From Lachnospiraceae bacterium (GTDB taxonomy: Bacteria > Bacillota > Clostridia > Lachnospirales > Lachnospiraceae), in assembly GCA_024403555.1 (NCBI GenBank), contig JAKSRP010000013.1, positions 1 through 42,306 of the forward strand: a stretch of 42,306 nt of DNA, written 5' to 3'. The notes under the pieces are model-generated. The model ran no database searches, was not told the origin of the DNA, and was given only the letters and a program-made list of their open reading frames with translations. Position 1 is the stretch's first letter; every line of letters begins with the position of its first letter. The translations under genes and the position numbers were made by a program. Of this stretch, positions 17,918 to 27,189 are shown piece by piece.

Positions 17918-19275
17918 CAGATCCATCTCCAAGCCGCTGCATATTTATTTTTGAGCTGACCGCGACTAAGTTTTCCCCAGCCTAATGGGAATCCATCGAC
18001 GCAGACTAGCACCCATCCCTGTGGTCCGTCTACCATAAGAGATTCGCATTTTAAAAACTGAACGACTCTATCATCTTCAATCGATAAATCCACAATGCGA
18101 GGATAATCTTCTTTTGTAAGAGCCATGGCAAGACTCTGAGATGGCTCAAAACGATTTTTCTTGATGTCCCCAAGATAAAGTCCCGAACGCACAACGCGAA
18201 TTCCTTTCATCTCTGGCATCACATCCGGCACGAGGTAGACCTTATCCTTAATTACCTGAAATACACGCCCCTTTGTATTAAGGCAGACGTCTTTTAAAAA
18301 GCTTTCTGCTTCTTTTGGCATCTTTTTGCTGCCCTTTGCGGACTTGATTTTTGCTGGCTTTCCATCGGCTTTTTTTAGTAATATCGCAAAATGACCTTCG
18401 CCGTGAATTTTGTGCGGCCACATGCGGTACGCATTTTTCAAATCTTCTCTGTCAGATCCAATCCATTCTGGATGTCCATGTTCTCTACCCGGAAAGTCAA
18501 ATGCTTCCACCACCGATAAATCTTCATATTGATCTAAAATCCATGCAATGACCGCTTCATCTTCTTCCGGTGAAAATGTGCAGGTTGAATACACCAAATT
18601 GCCGCCTGGCGCAAGCATACGAATGGCACTTTCTAAGATATCCTTCTGGATTTCGCTGTAAAAGTCCGGTCCTTTTTCCTCCCAGTCCTTCATCATCTGA
18701 GGCTGTCTGCGAAACATCCCTTCCCCGGAACAAGGGGCATCTACTAAGACCTTATCAAAAAAGCCTTTAAACACTTTTGCAAGCTTTTCTGGCTTTTCAC
18801 TTGTCACAACTCCGCAGTCCATGCCTGCCATCTCAAGATTTTTAACAAGCGCTTTTGCTCTTGATACACTGATATCATTTGATACGAGTAACCCTTCACC
18901 CATTAATTTTCCTGCAATCTGAGTGGATTTGCCACCTGGTGCAGCACATAAATCAAGCACCTTATCACCTGGATTTACTGGTAATAAGCTCGCCGGAAGC
19001 ATAGCACTAGGTTCCTGAATATAATAAAGACCTGCGTGATAATAAGGATGCTTGGCTGGCTGAACTAGATTTGCATCATAATAATAACCAGTGTCACACC
19101 AATCAACCTTAGAATAAGCATAAGGACAGAATTTTAAAAATTCTGTCCCCTTAATTTTTAATGGATTGCTTCGAAGGCCATAATAACCTTCCTCTTCATA
19201 GGACGCCAAATATCTGTCCCATTCTTCTCCTAAATATGAACTTGTAATTTCTTCAAATTTTGCTGGAAGTTTCAT
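17917..19275 (-). CDS. RsmF/RsmB-type rRNA cytosine-C5 methyltransferase
   Basis: A 452-residue NOL1/NOP2/Sun-family enzyme. The SAM-binding motif is VLDLCAAPGGKS, motif IV LVDAPCSGEGMFRR has the cysteine that helps release product, and motif VI YSTCTFSPEEDEAVI has the nucleophilic cysteine. The C-terminal 150 residues are the RsmF-type extension with a PUA-like RNA-binding end. It methylates a cytosine of 16S rRNA; the site is not determinable here. It follows the alarmone synthetase by 15 nt and overlaps the next start codon by one base. Confidence 0.92.
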   Translation of the reverse strand: MKLPAKFEEITSSYLGEEWDRYLASYEEEGYYGLRSNPLKIKGTEFLKFCPYAYSKVDWCDTGYYYDANLVQPAKHPYYHAGLYYIQEPSAMLPASLLPVNPGDKVLDLCAAPGGKSTQIAGKLMGEGLLVSNDISVSRAKALVKNLEMAGMDCGVVTSEKPEKLAKVFKGFFDKVLVDAPCSGEGMFRRQPQMMKDWEEKGPDFYSEIQKDILESAIRMLAPGGNLVYSTCTFSPEEDEAVIAWILDQYEDLSVVEAFDFPGREHGHPEWIGSDREDLKNAYRMWPHKIHGEGHFAILLKKADGKPAKIKSAKGSKKMPKEAESFLKDVCLNTKGRVFQVIKDKVYLVPDVMPEMKGIRVVRSGLYLGDIKKNRFEPSQSLAMALTKEDYPRIVDLSIEDDRVVQFLKCESLMVDGPQGWVLVCVDGFPLGWGKLSRGQLKNKYAAAWRWI

Positions 19276-19290
19276 CCTGACTCCTGTTTT

Positions 19291-20094
19291 CTAGCTAAGG
19301 CTCTGTGCTCCATGTCCCTCAGCAATTTTATCCAGCTGTCGTGCAAAATGAGCAAGCTTTTCAATGTCGTTTTCTTCAAACACTTGATAAAATTCACTCT
19401 GAATGCGAAGCACTTCTCGGCGGCTTGCCACTTTATAGAGATTCTGCAGATTGATCAAGATGTCGGATACTAAATTTTCTTTTACGATATTATAATTCTG
19501 CGCATCTAAGATTTCATCTCGTACGGCTGCCATCTCACGATCAAGAACAATGATCGCATTCGACGCATTGATTAACTTGTCCTGTACAAACTCTGGAATA
19601 TGTCCACGATATTTATAATTTAATGAATGTTCCACGGTTGCCCAGAAATCCATCGCCAAGGTTCGAATCTGAATTTCTACCGGCAGCTTCTTCGGCCCAT
19701 CCACCGTATTAACTTCATATTCTACAATCAAATGGAAGCTTCGATAGCCAGAGTTCTTCATGATATTGACATAGTCTTTTTCCTTAATGACCTTCATATC
19801 CGTTCTCTTGCCGATTGCATTCTTTACGCGGAAAATATCTTCCTCAAACTGGCAAATGATTCGCACTCCTGCCAGGTCAAGAATCTCTGTCTCCAAATCA
19901 TTGATATTCACATTCTTCATCTGCATCTTTTCAATGATACTTGAAATAGATTTTACACGACCTTCCACACGCTGCATTGGAGAATACTTCCCTTCCAAAT
20001 GGCGTTCATAGATCAAATGATTAAATTTTGTTACAATTTCGTTCACTGCAAGCTCATAAGGAGCAAGTCTTTTTCTCCATAACTGGATTTCCAT
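19291..20094 (-). CDS. Small alarmone synthetase (GTP pyrophosphokinase, RelQ-like)
   Basis: A 267-residue single-domain (p)ppGpp synthetase. It shows RVKSISSIIEKM, the catalytic DLAGVRIICQF, SGYRSFHLIVEY and EIQIRTLAMDFWATVEHSLNYK. There is no hydrolase (HD), TGS or ACT domain, so it only makes alarmone. It transfers pyrophosphate from ATP to GDP or GTP. The C-terminal helical extension makes it longer than the Bacillus SasB type. ATG 20094 has AAGGTG 5 nt upstream; the frame is open to 20112 but without a good site. A promoter lies at 20184-20211. It is first in a long operon of ribosome-modification genes. Confidence 0.92.
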   Translation of the reverse strand: MEIQLWRKRLAPYELAVNEIVTKFNHLIYERHLEGKYSPMQRVEGRVKSISSIIEKMQMKNVNINDLETEILDLAGVRIICQFEEDIFRVKNAIGKRTDMKVIKEKDYVNIMKNSGYRSFHLIVEYEVNTVDGPKKLPVEIQIRTLAMDFWATVEHSLNYKYRGHIPEFVQDKLINASNAIIVLDREMAAVRDEILDAQNYNIVKENLVSDILINLQNLYKVASRREVLRIQSEFYQVFEENDIEKLAHFARQLDKIAEGHGAQSLS

Positions 20095-20183
20095 ATTCTC
20101 ACCTTCTTCCATGATATTCTTATCATACTATGTATTCTGTCTGGGATCACTTGATAATCCATACTATTACACAGTAGTTCTAA

Positions 20184-20211
20184 CTTATATATTATAACAT
20201 AATTGTGTCAA
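20184..20211 (-). promoter_or_regulatory. Putative promoter for the alarmone synthetase operon
   Basis: A consensus TTGACA (20206-20211) is followed after 16 nt by TATAAG (20184-20189) on the minus strand, about 90 nt upstream of the start codon. A TATAAT overlapping the spacer offers an alternative -10, but with a poorer -35. Confidence 0.5.
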
Positions 20212-20243
20212 AAAATCTATAGATTCTACACTTTTTAGTATTT

Positions 20244-20717
20244 TTATATGCCTTCATCTACAATTAAATTGCTGCCATCTGCTGCTGTTGTTGCAAGCTC
20301 ATCGCAGCGTTCATTTTCCGGATGTCCTGCATGGCCTTTTACCCAGTGCCAGGTTACTTCATGTGGTTTCATCGCCTCAAGCATACGTTTCCACAAATCC
20401 ATATTTAACACTGGTTTATTCCCTGCTCGCTTCCATCCACGTTTGATCCATCCTTCAATCCAGTGCTGATTAAATGCATCGATCACGTATTTGGAATCAG
20501 AATAAACATCCACTTGACAAGGACGGTTTAACTTTTCAAATCCGGTAATCACCGCCATCATCTCCATACGGTTATTCGTTGTTTTTACATACCCCTGGGA
20601 GTACTCTCTTCGATGCACTTCTCCCTTCGGATCAATATATTCTAATATAGTCCCATAGCCACCAGGTCCATTTGGATTTCCTCTGGCTGCCCCATCGGTA
20701 TACATGGTAACTTTCAT
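20244..20717 (-). CDS. rnhA: Ribonuclease HI
   Basis: A 157-residue RNase HI that cuts the RNA strand of RNA-DNA hybrids. The four catalytic carboxylates are visible: D8 ([10 protein letters not shown]), E52 (NNRMEMMAV), D74 (VYSDSKYVI) and D139 (NERCDELA). H129 lies in VKGHAGH. The length matches the E. coli type, with the basic handle region ([14 protein letters not shown]). A GGAGGAG-type site precedes the ATG. Its upstream region contains unusual CGAAAC repeats. Confidence 0.96.
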   Translation of the reverse strand: MKVTMYTDGAARGNPNGPGGYGTILEYIDPKGEVHRREYSQGYVKTTNNRMEMMAVITGFEKLNRPCQVDVYSDSKYVIDAFNQHWIEGWIKRGWKRAGNKPVLNMDLWKRMLEAMKPHEVTWHWVKGHAGHPENERCDELATTAADGSNLIVDEGI

Positions 20718-20823
20718 CGGATTCTCCTCCTTTTTGTAAAAAAGTGTGTTTCGTGCATTTGCGAAACATTTATAAGTGCGTTTCGCCCACTTCTTGCCCG
20801 AGCGGAATGCAAAACATCAAAAA

Positions 20824-20850
20824 TCCTCCCACTAAAAGCAGGAGGACTAA
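20824..20850 (-). terminator. Terminator after the aspartate aminotransferase gene
   Basis: TCCTCC (20824-20829) pairs with GGAGGA (20841-20846) around an 11-nt loop. On the minus strand the hairpin is followed by a run of five T. It lies about 50 nt beyond the aminotransferase stop codon. Confidence 0.65.
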
Positions 20851-20897
20851 TTTTTCATTATATATACCTGAATCGTAGGTGCAAATAACGCAGCCAA

Positions 20898-22169
20898 TTA
20901 TCCAAGTAATTTATTCACTGCTGCTAATTTTACACAAACACAGAATACGTCCATAGCCTGCTGTAACTCATCACAGGTTGGATAAGTTGGAGCAATACGA
21001 ATGTTAGTATCTGCCGGATCCTTCTTATAAGGATAAGTTGCGCCCGCACCAGTCATTACTACACCTGCTTCTTTCACAAGTCTTACTGTTTCTTTCGCAC
21101 ATCCATCGATTGTATCAACAGCCACGAAATATCCTCCCTTAGGAGTAGTCCATGTAAGAAGACCAGTTCCTGCTAACTCTTTTTCAAGAGTAGAAAGCAC
21201 GATTTCAAATTTAGGCTTCATAGCATCTGCAAGCTTCGCCATATGAGCATGTAAGCCTTCTGCATTTTTAAAGAAACGCACATGTCTTAACTGATTTAAT
21301 TTATCATGGCTGATTGTCTGGTAAGTCATGACACTCTTGATTTCTTCCACCATATCCGCATTAGCAGCTACAAAGCTTACACCAGCGCCTGGGAATGTGA
21401 TCTTGGATGTGGAAGCAAAGTATAATGGACGGTTTGGATTGCCAGCTTTTTCGGCTTCTTCTAAGATATTTAATACTTTTACATCTTCATAAATTGGGTG
21501 AACACCATAAGCGTTATCCCAGAAAATTCGAAAATCAGGAGCTGCACATTTCATAGAAGCAAGACGTTTTACTGTTTCGTCACTGTAGCAGATTCCCTGT
21601 GGGTTGGAGTACTTAGGTACACACCAGATACCTTTGATGGATGCATCATTTAAAACTAATTCTTCTACCTGATCCATGTCTGGTCCTGTTTCTGTCATGC
21701 GAATTGGAATCATATCAATGCCTAAACGTTCACAGATACCAAAATGTCTGTCATAACCAGGTGCAGGACATAAGAATGTTACTTTATCAAGTCTGGACCA
21801 CGGAATATTGCCTTCGGTTCCTGTTACCATGATACGCATGATATTATCAAACATAAGTGATAAGGAAGCAGTTCCACCTACGATGATCTGTTCTGCTTTC
21901 AGGCCAAATGCATCTGCAAATAACTGTTTCATCTCTGGAACACCATCTAAAATTCCATAGTTTCTTGCATCAAATCCTGTTTCTGTCTTACAGTTGTCAG
22001 CATTTAAAACAGTAAATAAATCATTGGTTAAATCAAGCTGACTTGGAGCTGGTTTCCCTCTGGACATATCAAGAGAAAGACCTGCTTTTACAAACTCATC
22101 ATACTGAGCTAATAATTCTTTCTGTAAAACTTCTAATTGTTCTTTTGTATAGTCGATAATTGCTGGCAT
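20898..22169 (-). CDS. Aspartate aminotransferase-like class I aminotransferase (type Ic, MocR-like Pfam family)
   Basis: A 423-residue PLP enzyme. The N terminus has SLDMSRGKPAPSQLDL and NYGILDGVPEMKQLF. The cofactor-binding residues are DNAY (218-221) and Lys256 in STSKITFPGAG. The C terminus reads NIRIAPTYPTCDEL. This layout matches the Ic subgroup of aspartate aminotransferases, so transfer of an amino group between aspartate and 2-oxoglutarate is likely; other amino acids are possible. It has a GGAAGGAG ribosome binding site, and a terminator follows. A low-complexity A/T-rich stretch (22192-22262) separates it from plsY. Confidence 0.88.
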   Translation of the reverse strand: MPAIIDYTKEQLEVLQKELLAQYDEFVKAGLSLDMSRGKPAPSQLDLTNDLFTVLNADNCKTETGFDARNYGILDGVPEMKQLFADAFGLKAEQIIVGGTASLSLMFDNIMRIMVTGTEGNIPWSRLDKVTFLCPAPGYDRHFGICERLGIDMIPIRMTETGPDMDQVEELVLNDASIKGIWCVPKYSNPQGICYSDETVKRLASMKCAAPDFRIFWDNAYGVHPIYEDVKVLNILEEAEKAGNPNRPLYFASTSKITFPGAGVSFVAANADMVEEIKSVMTYQTISHDKLNQLRHVRFFKNAEGLHAHMAKLADAMKPKFEIVLSTLEKELAGTGLLTWTTPKGGYFVAVDTIDGCAKETVRLVKEAGVVMTGAGATYPYKKDPADTNIRIAPTYPTCDELQQAMDVFCVCVKLAAVNKLLG

Positions 22170-22191
22170 TACAAAAGTCTCCTTCCTGTTT

Positions 22192-22262
22192 GCATTTTAT
22201 ATTTTATCTTTTTCCTTCATTTTATCTTTATTTCTTATATTTTATTTCTATTTTATCTTTCT
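22192..22262. repeat. Low-complexity ATTTTATCTTT-like imperfect repeats
   Basis: Between plsY and the aminotransferase, short units of the form ATTTTATCTTT and TTTTAT recur imperfectly. On the minus strand this gives GATAAAAT repeats ahead of the aminotransferase ribosome binding site. I see no hairpin. It may be an unstructured, A-rich translational enhancer or slippage-derived sequence. Confidence 0.5.
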
Positions 22263-22870
22263 ACTTTTTCACCGATTTTGCTTTCGGTACCATTAAGAAG
22301 TCGTCCGATATTGGCACGGTGACGCCAAATGGATAATCCACCAAGAATACATCCCATAATCACCATTGGAAGATTAAAACTGTAAAAGATTACAGAAAGA
22401 ATCGGAATGGATACCATCAATAAGCAGGAGCCTAAAGATACATATCTTGTGATGGCAACGGTGATAATAAAGATGGCAAGCATAATCATCGTAAGGAGTG
22501 GATTGATTGCAAACATCACTCCACCAGTTGTAGATACACCTTTTCCACCTTTAAAGCCCATATGAACCGGGAAATCATGACCAAGCACTGCAGAAAGACC
22601 TGCAAGCATCATAACTGCCTGTGGATTCATTGCAATATGTGGACACACCAGAAATCTAGCAACAGTAACAATAATCACACCTTTTAATGCATCTCCAAGA
22701 AATGTAATCAAAGAAGCTTTCTTTCCAAGAACACGTAAAATGTTCGTTGCACCAGAGTTGCCACTTCCATAATCACGAATGTCAATACCATTCAACTTAC
22801 CAAGGATAAATCCCCATTGAACACAGCCAAGAGCATATCCTAAGATCATTGTAATTATAAGTCTGATCAT
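22253..22870 (-). CDS. plsY: Glycerol-3-phosphate acyltransferase PlsY
   Basis: A 205-residue integral membrane enzyme that transfers the acyl group of acyl phosphate to glycerol-3-phosphate, the first step of phospholipid synthesis. The three PlsY motifs are visible: [38 protein letters not shown] and the C-terminal [20 protein letters not shown]. It has about five membrane helices. Its start codon overlaps the der stop by 4 nt, the conserved der-plsY order. Confidence 0.95.
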   Translation of the reverse strand: MIRLIITMILGYALGCVQWGFILGKLNGIDIRDYGSGNSGATNILRVLGKKASLITFLGDALKGVIIVTVARFLVCPHIAMNPQAVMMLAGLSAVLGHDFPVHMGFKGGKGVSTTGGVMFAINPLLTMIMLAIFIITVAITRYVSLGSCLLMVSIPILSVIFYSFNLPMVIMGCILGGLSIWRHRANIGRLLNGTESKIGEKVER

Positions 22871-24192
22871 CGGTCATTCTTCCTTTCTCTCATAATGATA
22901 TGAATTGGCGTTCCTCTAAAGCCAAAGGTCTGACGGATCTGATTTTCGATATATCTTGTATAGGAAAAATGTGTCAGTTTCTTATCATTGATGAAAATTA
23001 CAAAGGTTGGTGGTTTTACAGACACCTGAGTGATATAGTAGAGTCTTAATCTCTTACCCTTATCAGATGGTGGCTGTTTCATAGCAACTGCTTCTGTTAA
23101 GATTTCATTGAGTACACCTGTCTGAATTCTTAAGTTACAGTTTTCAACGACTGCATCGATAATGTCAAATACTTTGTGAAGTCTCTGACCAGTCTTAGCA
23201 GAGATAAAAACAAGCTCTGCATAAGGCATATACGCTAAAGTTTCACGAACCTGGTTCGTAAATTTGTAGATGGTTTTGTCGTCTTTTTCTACTAAATCCC
23301 ATTTATTCACGGCAATGATCACACCTTTGCCACGTTCATGGGCGATACCTGCAATCTTCGCATCCTGTTCTGTTACGCCTTCCGTTGCATCGATCATTAA
23401 GATGGCAACATCACAACGTTCCACTGCTGCAACAGTACGAATGATACTGTATCGTTCGATTTCTTCTTTAATCTTGTTCTTTCTTCTAAGACCTGCTGTA
23501 TCGATAAAGATGTATTCTTTGCCATCTCTTTTTACTTCTGTATCAATCGCATCTCTGGTTGTACCAGCGATATCGGATACGATTACGCGGTCTTTTCCAA
23601 TCAGCTTATTAATTAAAGAAGATTTACCACTGTTTGGTTTACCGATCACTGCGATTTTCGGACGATCGTCTTCTTCTTCCACTAAAGCTTCCGGATTACA
23701 ATGCTGCATTACTTCATCAAGCATGTCTCCAAGACCTAAACGGGAAGATGCAGAAATTGGAATTGGGTCTCCAAGTCCAAGATTATAGAATTCGTACACA
23801 TCCGCCATATATTTATCGAAGTTATCTACTTTGTTTACTGCTAATACTACCGGTTTCTTAGAACGGCGAAGCATATTTGCCACCTGGAAATCGGAGTCAA
23901 CTAATCCCTGTTTTACATCCACAAGGAAAATGATTACGTCAGAAGTTGCGATTGCAATTTCTGCCTGCTCTCTCATCTGGGAGAGAATGATATCTTTTGT
24001 ATCTGGCTCAATACCACCGGTATCTACCAGAGTAAAACTCTTATCAAGCCATGACACGTCTGCAAAAATACGGTCACGGGTAACGCCTGGAGTATCTTTC
24101 ACGATGGAAATCTTCTCGCCAGCGAGCGCGTTGAACAGAGTGGATTTACCAACGTTGGGTCTACCAACAATTGCTACCATTGGTTTACTCAT
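22867..24192 (-). CDS. der: Ribosome biogenesis GTPase Der (EngA)
   Basis: A 441-residue tandem GTPase required for 50S subunit assembly. The first G domain has [16 protein letters not shown] and NKVD. The second has [17 protein letters not shown] and NKWD. A C-terminal KH-like domain follows. The frame is open to 24219, but ATG 24192 has AAAGGAG upstream and begins [15 protein letters not shown] as in the family, so I use it. A promoter is at 24243-24271. It overlaps plsY. Confidence 0.97.
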   Translation of the reverse strand: MSKPMVAIVGRPNVGKSTLFNALAGEKISIVKDTPGVTRDRIFADVSWLDKSFTLVDTGGIEPDTKDIILSQMREQAEIAIATSDVIIFLVDVKQGLVDSDFQVANMLRRSKKPVVLAVNKVDNFDKYMADVYEFYNLGLGDPIPISASSRLGLGDMLDEVMQHCNPEALVEEEDDRPKIAVIGKPNSGKSSLINKLIGKDRVIVSDIAGTTRDAIDTEVKRDGKEYIFIDTAGLRRKNKIKEEIERYSIIRTVAAVERCDVAILMIDATEGVTEQDAKIAGIAHERGKGVIIAVNKWDLVEKDDKTIYKFTNQVRETLAYMPYAELVFISAKTGQRLHKVFDIIDAVVENCNLRIQTGVLNEILTEAVAMKQPPSDKGKRLRLYYITQVSVKPPTFVIFINDKKLTHFSYTRYIENQIRQTFGFRGTPIHIIMRERKNDR

Positions 24193-24242
24193 ATTCTTTC
24201 TCCTTTCAAAAATGACCAATCACAAGGTCAATCCTTCATATG

Positions 24243-24271
24243 ATTTTACATGATTCGCAAAAAAATGTAAA
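24243..24271 (-). promoter_or_regulatory. Sigma-A-type promoter for der-plsY
   Basis: TTTACA (24266-24271), a 17-nt spacer and TAAAAT (24243-24248) on the minus strand, about 50 nt upstream of the der start. Confidence 0.7.
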
Positions 24272-24290
24272 GCAAAAACCGAAAATGAAT

Positions 24291-25115
24291 CTATAACATA
24301 ATAAATCCACCACGATTACCTCTTTTGCCCTTACTTGCTCTATGGGAAAAAAGAAGTTTGTCATTGCAGCAGGTGCAAAGATCCGTCACATCAAGATGCT
24401 CCGGTAATATTCCACAGTCAAGTAAGATCAACTCATTCGTTTTCCACAAATCAAGCTGATATTTTCCATTTTTCTTATCAATTAAGATGTCCTCCACCCA
24501 GTCTGGAAATTCTTTTTGAAACTGGACAGCCACATCTTCCGAAATTTCATAACAATCCTGGCAAATGGATGGTCCAACTGCTACGATAATATCTTCTGGC
24601 TTAGAACCAAATTCATTCATCATTTTCTCAACGGTCACTCTGCCCATACGATGAACCGTTCCCTTCCATCCGGAATGAGAAACCGCAACGACACATTTTA
24701 CCGGGTCATAAAAGAAAAGTGGCACGCAGTCTGCATAGCTCGTTACCATCGGAATTCCCGGAATGTTCGTCATCAGACCATCCATACCGGTCATCACCTT
24801 GCCACAATCCTCTTCAGTTACAATTTTAATGTCCGTTGTATGAATTTGATTTGAAAAAACGAGCTTTGCAGGATCAAATCCAATCGCGTTTCCGATTCTT
24901 CGGTAGTTTTCATCCACCGCTTCTTTTTCATCTCCACGATTATAGGATAAATTCATGCTTTCGAAGATTCCTGTGCTGACCCCGCCCATTCTAGTGGAAA
25001 ATCCGTGAATCACACCCGCTTTACTAAGCTTATCAAAAGTCAAGTATGGAACACCTTCCTTCTCAACCAAAATGGTAGATTGATTATTATTTGCTTTTTT
25101 CCATGTCACTTCCAT
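24291..25115 (-). CDS. pgeF: Peptidoglycan editing factor PgeF / YfiH-type multicopper oxidase-like protein
   Basis: A 274-residue YfiH/DUF152 protein. It shows GFSTRMGGVSTGIFESMNL, the metal-site residues in TSYADCVPLFFYDP and AVSHSGWKGTV, and the C-terminal DLCTCCNDKLLFSHRA. Family members include a muropeptide editing hydrolase, purine nucleoside phosphorylases and proteins once called polyphenol oxidases, so the exact reaction is uncertain. ATG 25115 has GGAG 6 nt upstream and overlaps the end of the YraN gene by 10 nt. An in-frame ATG at 25127 lacks a site. Confidence 0.9.
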   Translation of the reverse strand: MEVTWKKANNNQSTILVEKEGVPYLTFDKLSKAGVIHGFSTRMGGVSTGIFESMNLSYNRGDEKEAVDENYRRIGNAIGFDPAKLVFSNQIHTTDIKIVTEEDCGKVMTGMDGLMTNIPGIPMVTSYADCVPLFFYDPVKCVVAVSHSGWKGTVHRMGRVTVEKMMNEFGSKPEDIIVAVGPSICQDCYEISEDVAVQFQKEFPDWVEDILIDKKNGKYQLDLWKTNELILLDCGILPEHLDVTDLCTCCNDKLLFSHRASKGKRGNRGGFIML

Positions 25116-25474
25116 GATTTTCTCCATTGATATTCAAATGCATTCTTATAAATTGTCAAATGTTTCCCGTCAATCGCCGCCACATCAAATCTCATCTGCA
25201 AATGCGCCACCTCCGGGTGGGTCAGAATATAATAATCTGCCACTCGACAAATGATTCGCTGCTTGTTTCTGGTGACTGCCTCCTCTGGAGCACCCATGCG
25301 TACGGTTTTACGGTATTTTACCTCCACAAATACCAGATTGCTGCCATCGACTGCAATTAAGTCCACTTCGCCAATCCGGTTTCGGAAGTTTATTTCTAAA
25401 ATCTGATAGCCATGCTTCTTTAGCACCTTGGCTACGAGAGTTTCATAGTGAGTTCCTGTTTTTCTGTTATTCAA
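25106..25474 (-). CDS. YraN family protein (UPF0102, nuclease-like fold)
   Basis: A 122-residue restriction-endonuclease-like protein. The fold's core is visible as GTHYETLVAKVLKKHGYQILEINFRNRIGEVDLIA and LVFVEVKYRKT, giving a D-ExK-type active site. The cellular role is not settled; it may be a nuclease or resolvase-like factor. It lies 12 nt after rnhB and overlaps pgeF, the common rnhB-yraN order. Confidence 0.92.
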   Translation of the reverse strand: MNNRKTGTHYETLVAKVLKKHGYQILEINFRNRIGEVDLIAVDGSNLVFVEVKYRKTVRMGAPEEAVTRNKQRIICRVADYYILTHPEVAHLQMRFDVAAIDGKHLTIYKNAFEYQWRKSWK

Positions 25475-25486
25475 TAAAAGTCCCTG

Positions 25487-26242
25487 TTATTCCACAAAAT
25501 TACCTACAAAGGTTTTTCTGTGAATTGGTGTGATACCAAGTGTTTTAATCCCTTCAATATGCTTTCCTGTTCCATACCCTTTGTTTGAAGCAAAGTCATA
25601 TCCTGGATAGATCTTGTCAAATTCCACCATCATATGGTCTCTTGTCACCTTGGCAATAATACTTGCAGCGGCAATGGAAACACTTTTTGCATCCCCTTTG
25701 ATGATTGGCACCTGTGGAATATCCACTTCCGGAATGTGTACTGCATCATTAAGCAACACGTCCGGTCGAACCTTTAAGTTTCCAATTGCCTGGCGCATTG
25801 CCTCATAGGTGGCATTTAAAATATTGATCTCATCGATTCGCTCGCAGGAAGCCATACCAATCCCGATTGCGATCGCTTTTTCCTGAATCTCTACAAAAAG
25901 CTCTTCTCTCTTCTTTTCCGAAAGCTTTTTCGAGTCATTAATATATAAAATTTCACAGTCCTTTGGCAAGATGACAGCCGCAGTCACAACCGGACCAGCA
26001 AGAGGTCCTCTTCCTACTTCATCAATCCCGCAAATGTACTCGCAAAAATCATATTCTCTTTCATAGGAACGCATCTGGTATACTCGTTCCTTCTCTTTTT
26101 GAAGTTTTTCAAGCTTTTTATCAAAGCCTTCTACTAATTTTATTACCCCAGCACGCTCATCACTGCGAAAAGCATCAACTGCTTCAAAATTGCCGCTATC
26201 AAATGCCTCGTTGATGGCTGCCTTGATTTCTCCAATTTTCAT
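25487..26242 (-). CDS. rnhB: Ribonuclease HII
   Basis: A 251-residue RNase HII that removes ribonucleotides embedded in DNA. The catalytic core begins with YICGIDEVGRGPLAGPVVTAAVILP (D and E of DEVGRG), then ILYINDSKKL and IAAASIIAKVTRD. It has the N-terminal helical extension of about 65 residues common in Firmicutes. It starts about 50 nt after the rbgA terminator hairpin and has an AAAGGAA site upstream. Downstream it abuts the YraN gene. Confidence 0.95.
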   Translation of the reverse strand: MKIGEIKAAINEAFDSGNFEAVDAFRSDERAGVIKLVEGFDKKLEKLQKEKERVYQMRSYEREYDFCEYICGIDEVGRGPLAGPVVTAAVILPKDCEILYINDSKKLSEKKREELFVEIQEKAIAIGIGMASCERIDEINILNATYEAMRQAIGNLKVRPDVLLNDAVHIPEVDIPQVPIIKGDAKSVSIAAASIIAKVTRDHMMVEFDKIYPGYDFASNKGYGTGKHIEGIKTLGITPIHRKTFVGNFVE

Positions 26243-26291
26243 ATAAATATTCCTTTCAGACTGGCATCTTCCACGCCAGACCTTAAATCAC

Positions 26292-26325
26292 AAAAGGGGT
26301 TTTAAGCTCCCTTAAAACCCCTTTT
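26292..26325. terminator. Terminator between rbgA and rnhB
   Basis: A 15-bp perfect stem (26292-26306 with 26311-26325) with a 4-nt loop; the arms end in A4/T4, so it can act on both strands. It begins 8 nt after the rbgA stop and lies 49 nt before the rnhB start codon. Confidence 0.85.
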
Positions 26326-26333
26326 AATAATCT

Positions 26334-27176
26334 TTATTCCGGTAATTCTAAAGTGATATGCCCTATTTTACCACTTCTAAACTCTTCTAACAATAAAATA
26401 GCCGCTTTATCAAGATCGTACTCTCCGCCTTTTGCAAGACATTTTCTGTTTTTAGCAATTCCCTCTAATACTGCCACGCGGTCAGCAGATTCATCTACTT
26501 CGTAACGCTGGGCAAGTACTCCTGGATAGCTTTCCTGTAAATAGGAAATAAGTTCAATTGCCATCTCAGAGCGGTTAAGGAGTTCATCCTTAATAGAACC
26601 AATCAGAGCCAGACGAAGACCGATCATCTGATCATCAAATTTCGGCCATAAAATACCGGGTGTATCTAACAATTCAATATTCTTATTGAGCTTGATCCAC
26701 TGTTTTCCTTTTGTTACACCAGGCTTATTGCCAGTTTTTGCACAGGCTTTTCCTGCAAAACTATTGATAAAGGTAGACTTGCCAACGTTAGGAATCCCAA
26801 CGATCATCGCACGGATTGGACGATTCTTAATTCCACGTCTTCTGTCACGTTCAATCTTTTCTTTGCAGGCATCCATAATAACACCATTTACCGCTTTCAC
26901 GCCAGTGCCTCTCTGAGAGTTTACTTTTGCAACAGCAAAGCCTTTGTTTTTAAAATATTCTTCCCATTTCGCAGTCGCTGCCGCATCTGCTAAATCTGTT
27001 TTGTTAAGTAAAATTACTCGAAATTTATTTCTTGCTAAATCATCGATATCTGGATTTTTGCTAGAAAGGGGAACTCTGGCATCTACAAGCTCCACTACAA
27101 TATCGATTAATTTAATATTTTCCTGCATCATACGCTTTGCTTTTGTCATATGACCAGGGTACCACTGAAAATGCAT
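26334..27176 (-). CDS. rbgA: Ribosome biogenesis GTPase RbgA (YlqF)
   Basis: A 280-residue circularly permuted GTPase that matures the 50S subunit. The G motifs appear in permuted order: NKTD (G4) first, then GIPNVGKS (G1), PGVTKG (G2) and DTPG (G3), with a C-terminal RNA-binding domain. The N terminus MHFQWYPGHMTKAKRMM is diagnostic. The frame is open to 27221, but ATG 27176 has GAGGAG upstream and matches the family start. It follows lepB by 13 nt. Confidence 0.96.
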   Translation of the reverse strand: MHFQWYPGHMTKAKRMMQENIKLIDIVVELVDARVPLSSKNPDIDDLARNKFRVILLNKTDLADAAATAKWEEYFKNKGFAVAKVNSQRGTGVKAVNGVIMDACKEKIERDRRRGIKNRPIRAMIVGIPNVGKSTFINSFAGKACAKTGNKPGVTKGKQWIKLNKNIELLDTPGILWPKFDDQMIGLRLALIGSIKDELLNRSEMAIELISYLQESYPGVLAQRYEVDESADRVAVLEGIAKNRKCLAKGGEYDLDKAAILLLEEFRSGKIGHITLELPE

Positions 27177-27189
27177 CTTTTTCTCCTCT

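Noticed and set aside
22192-22262. A/T-rich repeats considered as a CRISPR array or origin iterons
   Set aside because: Units are short, imperfect and lack spacers of even length; no cas, dnaA or rep gene is near.
23270-23788. A 172-codon plus-strand frame opposite der
   Set aside because: It mirrors the der coding sequence, has no ribosome binding site and no recognisable domain; der itself is unambiguous.
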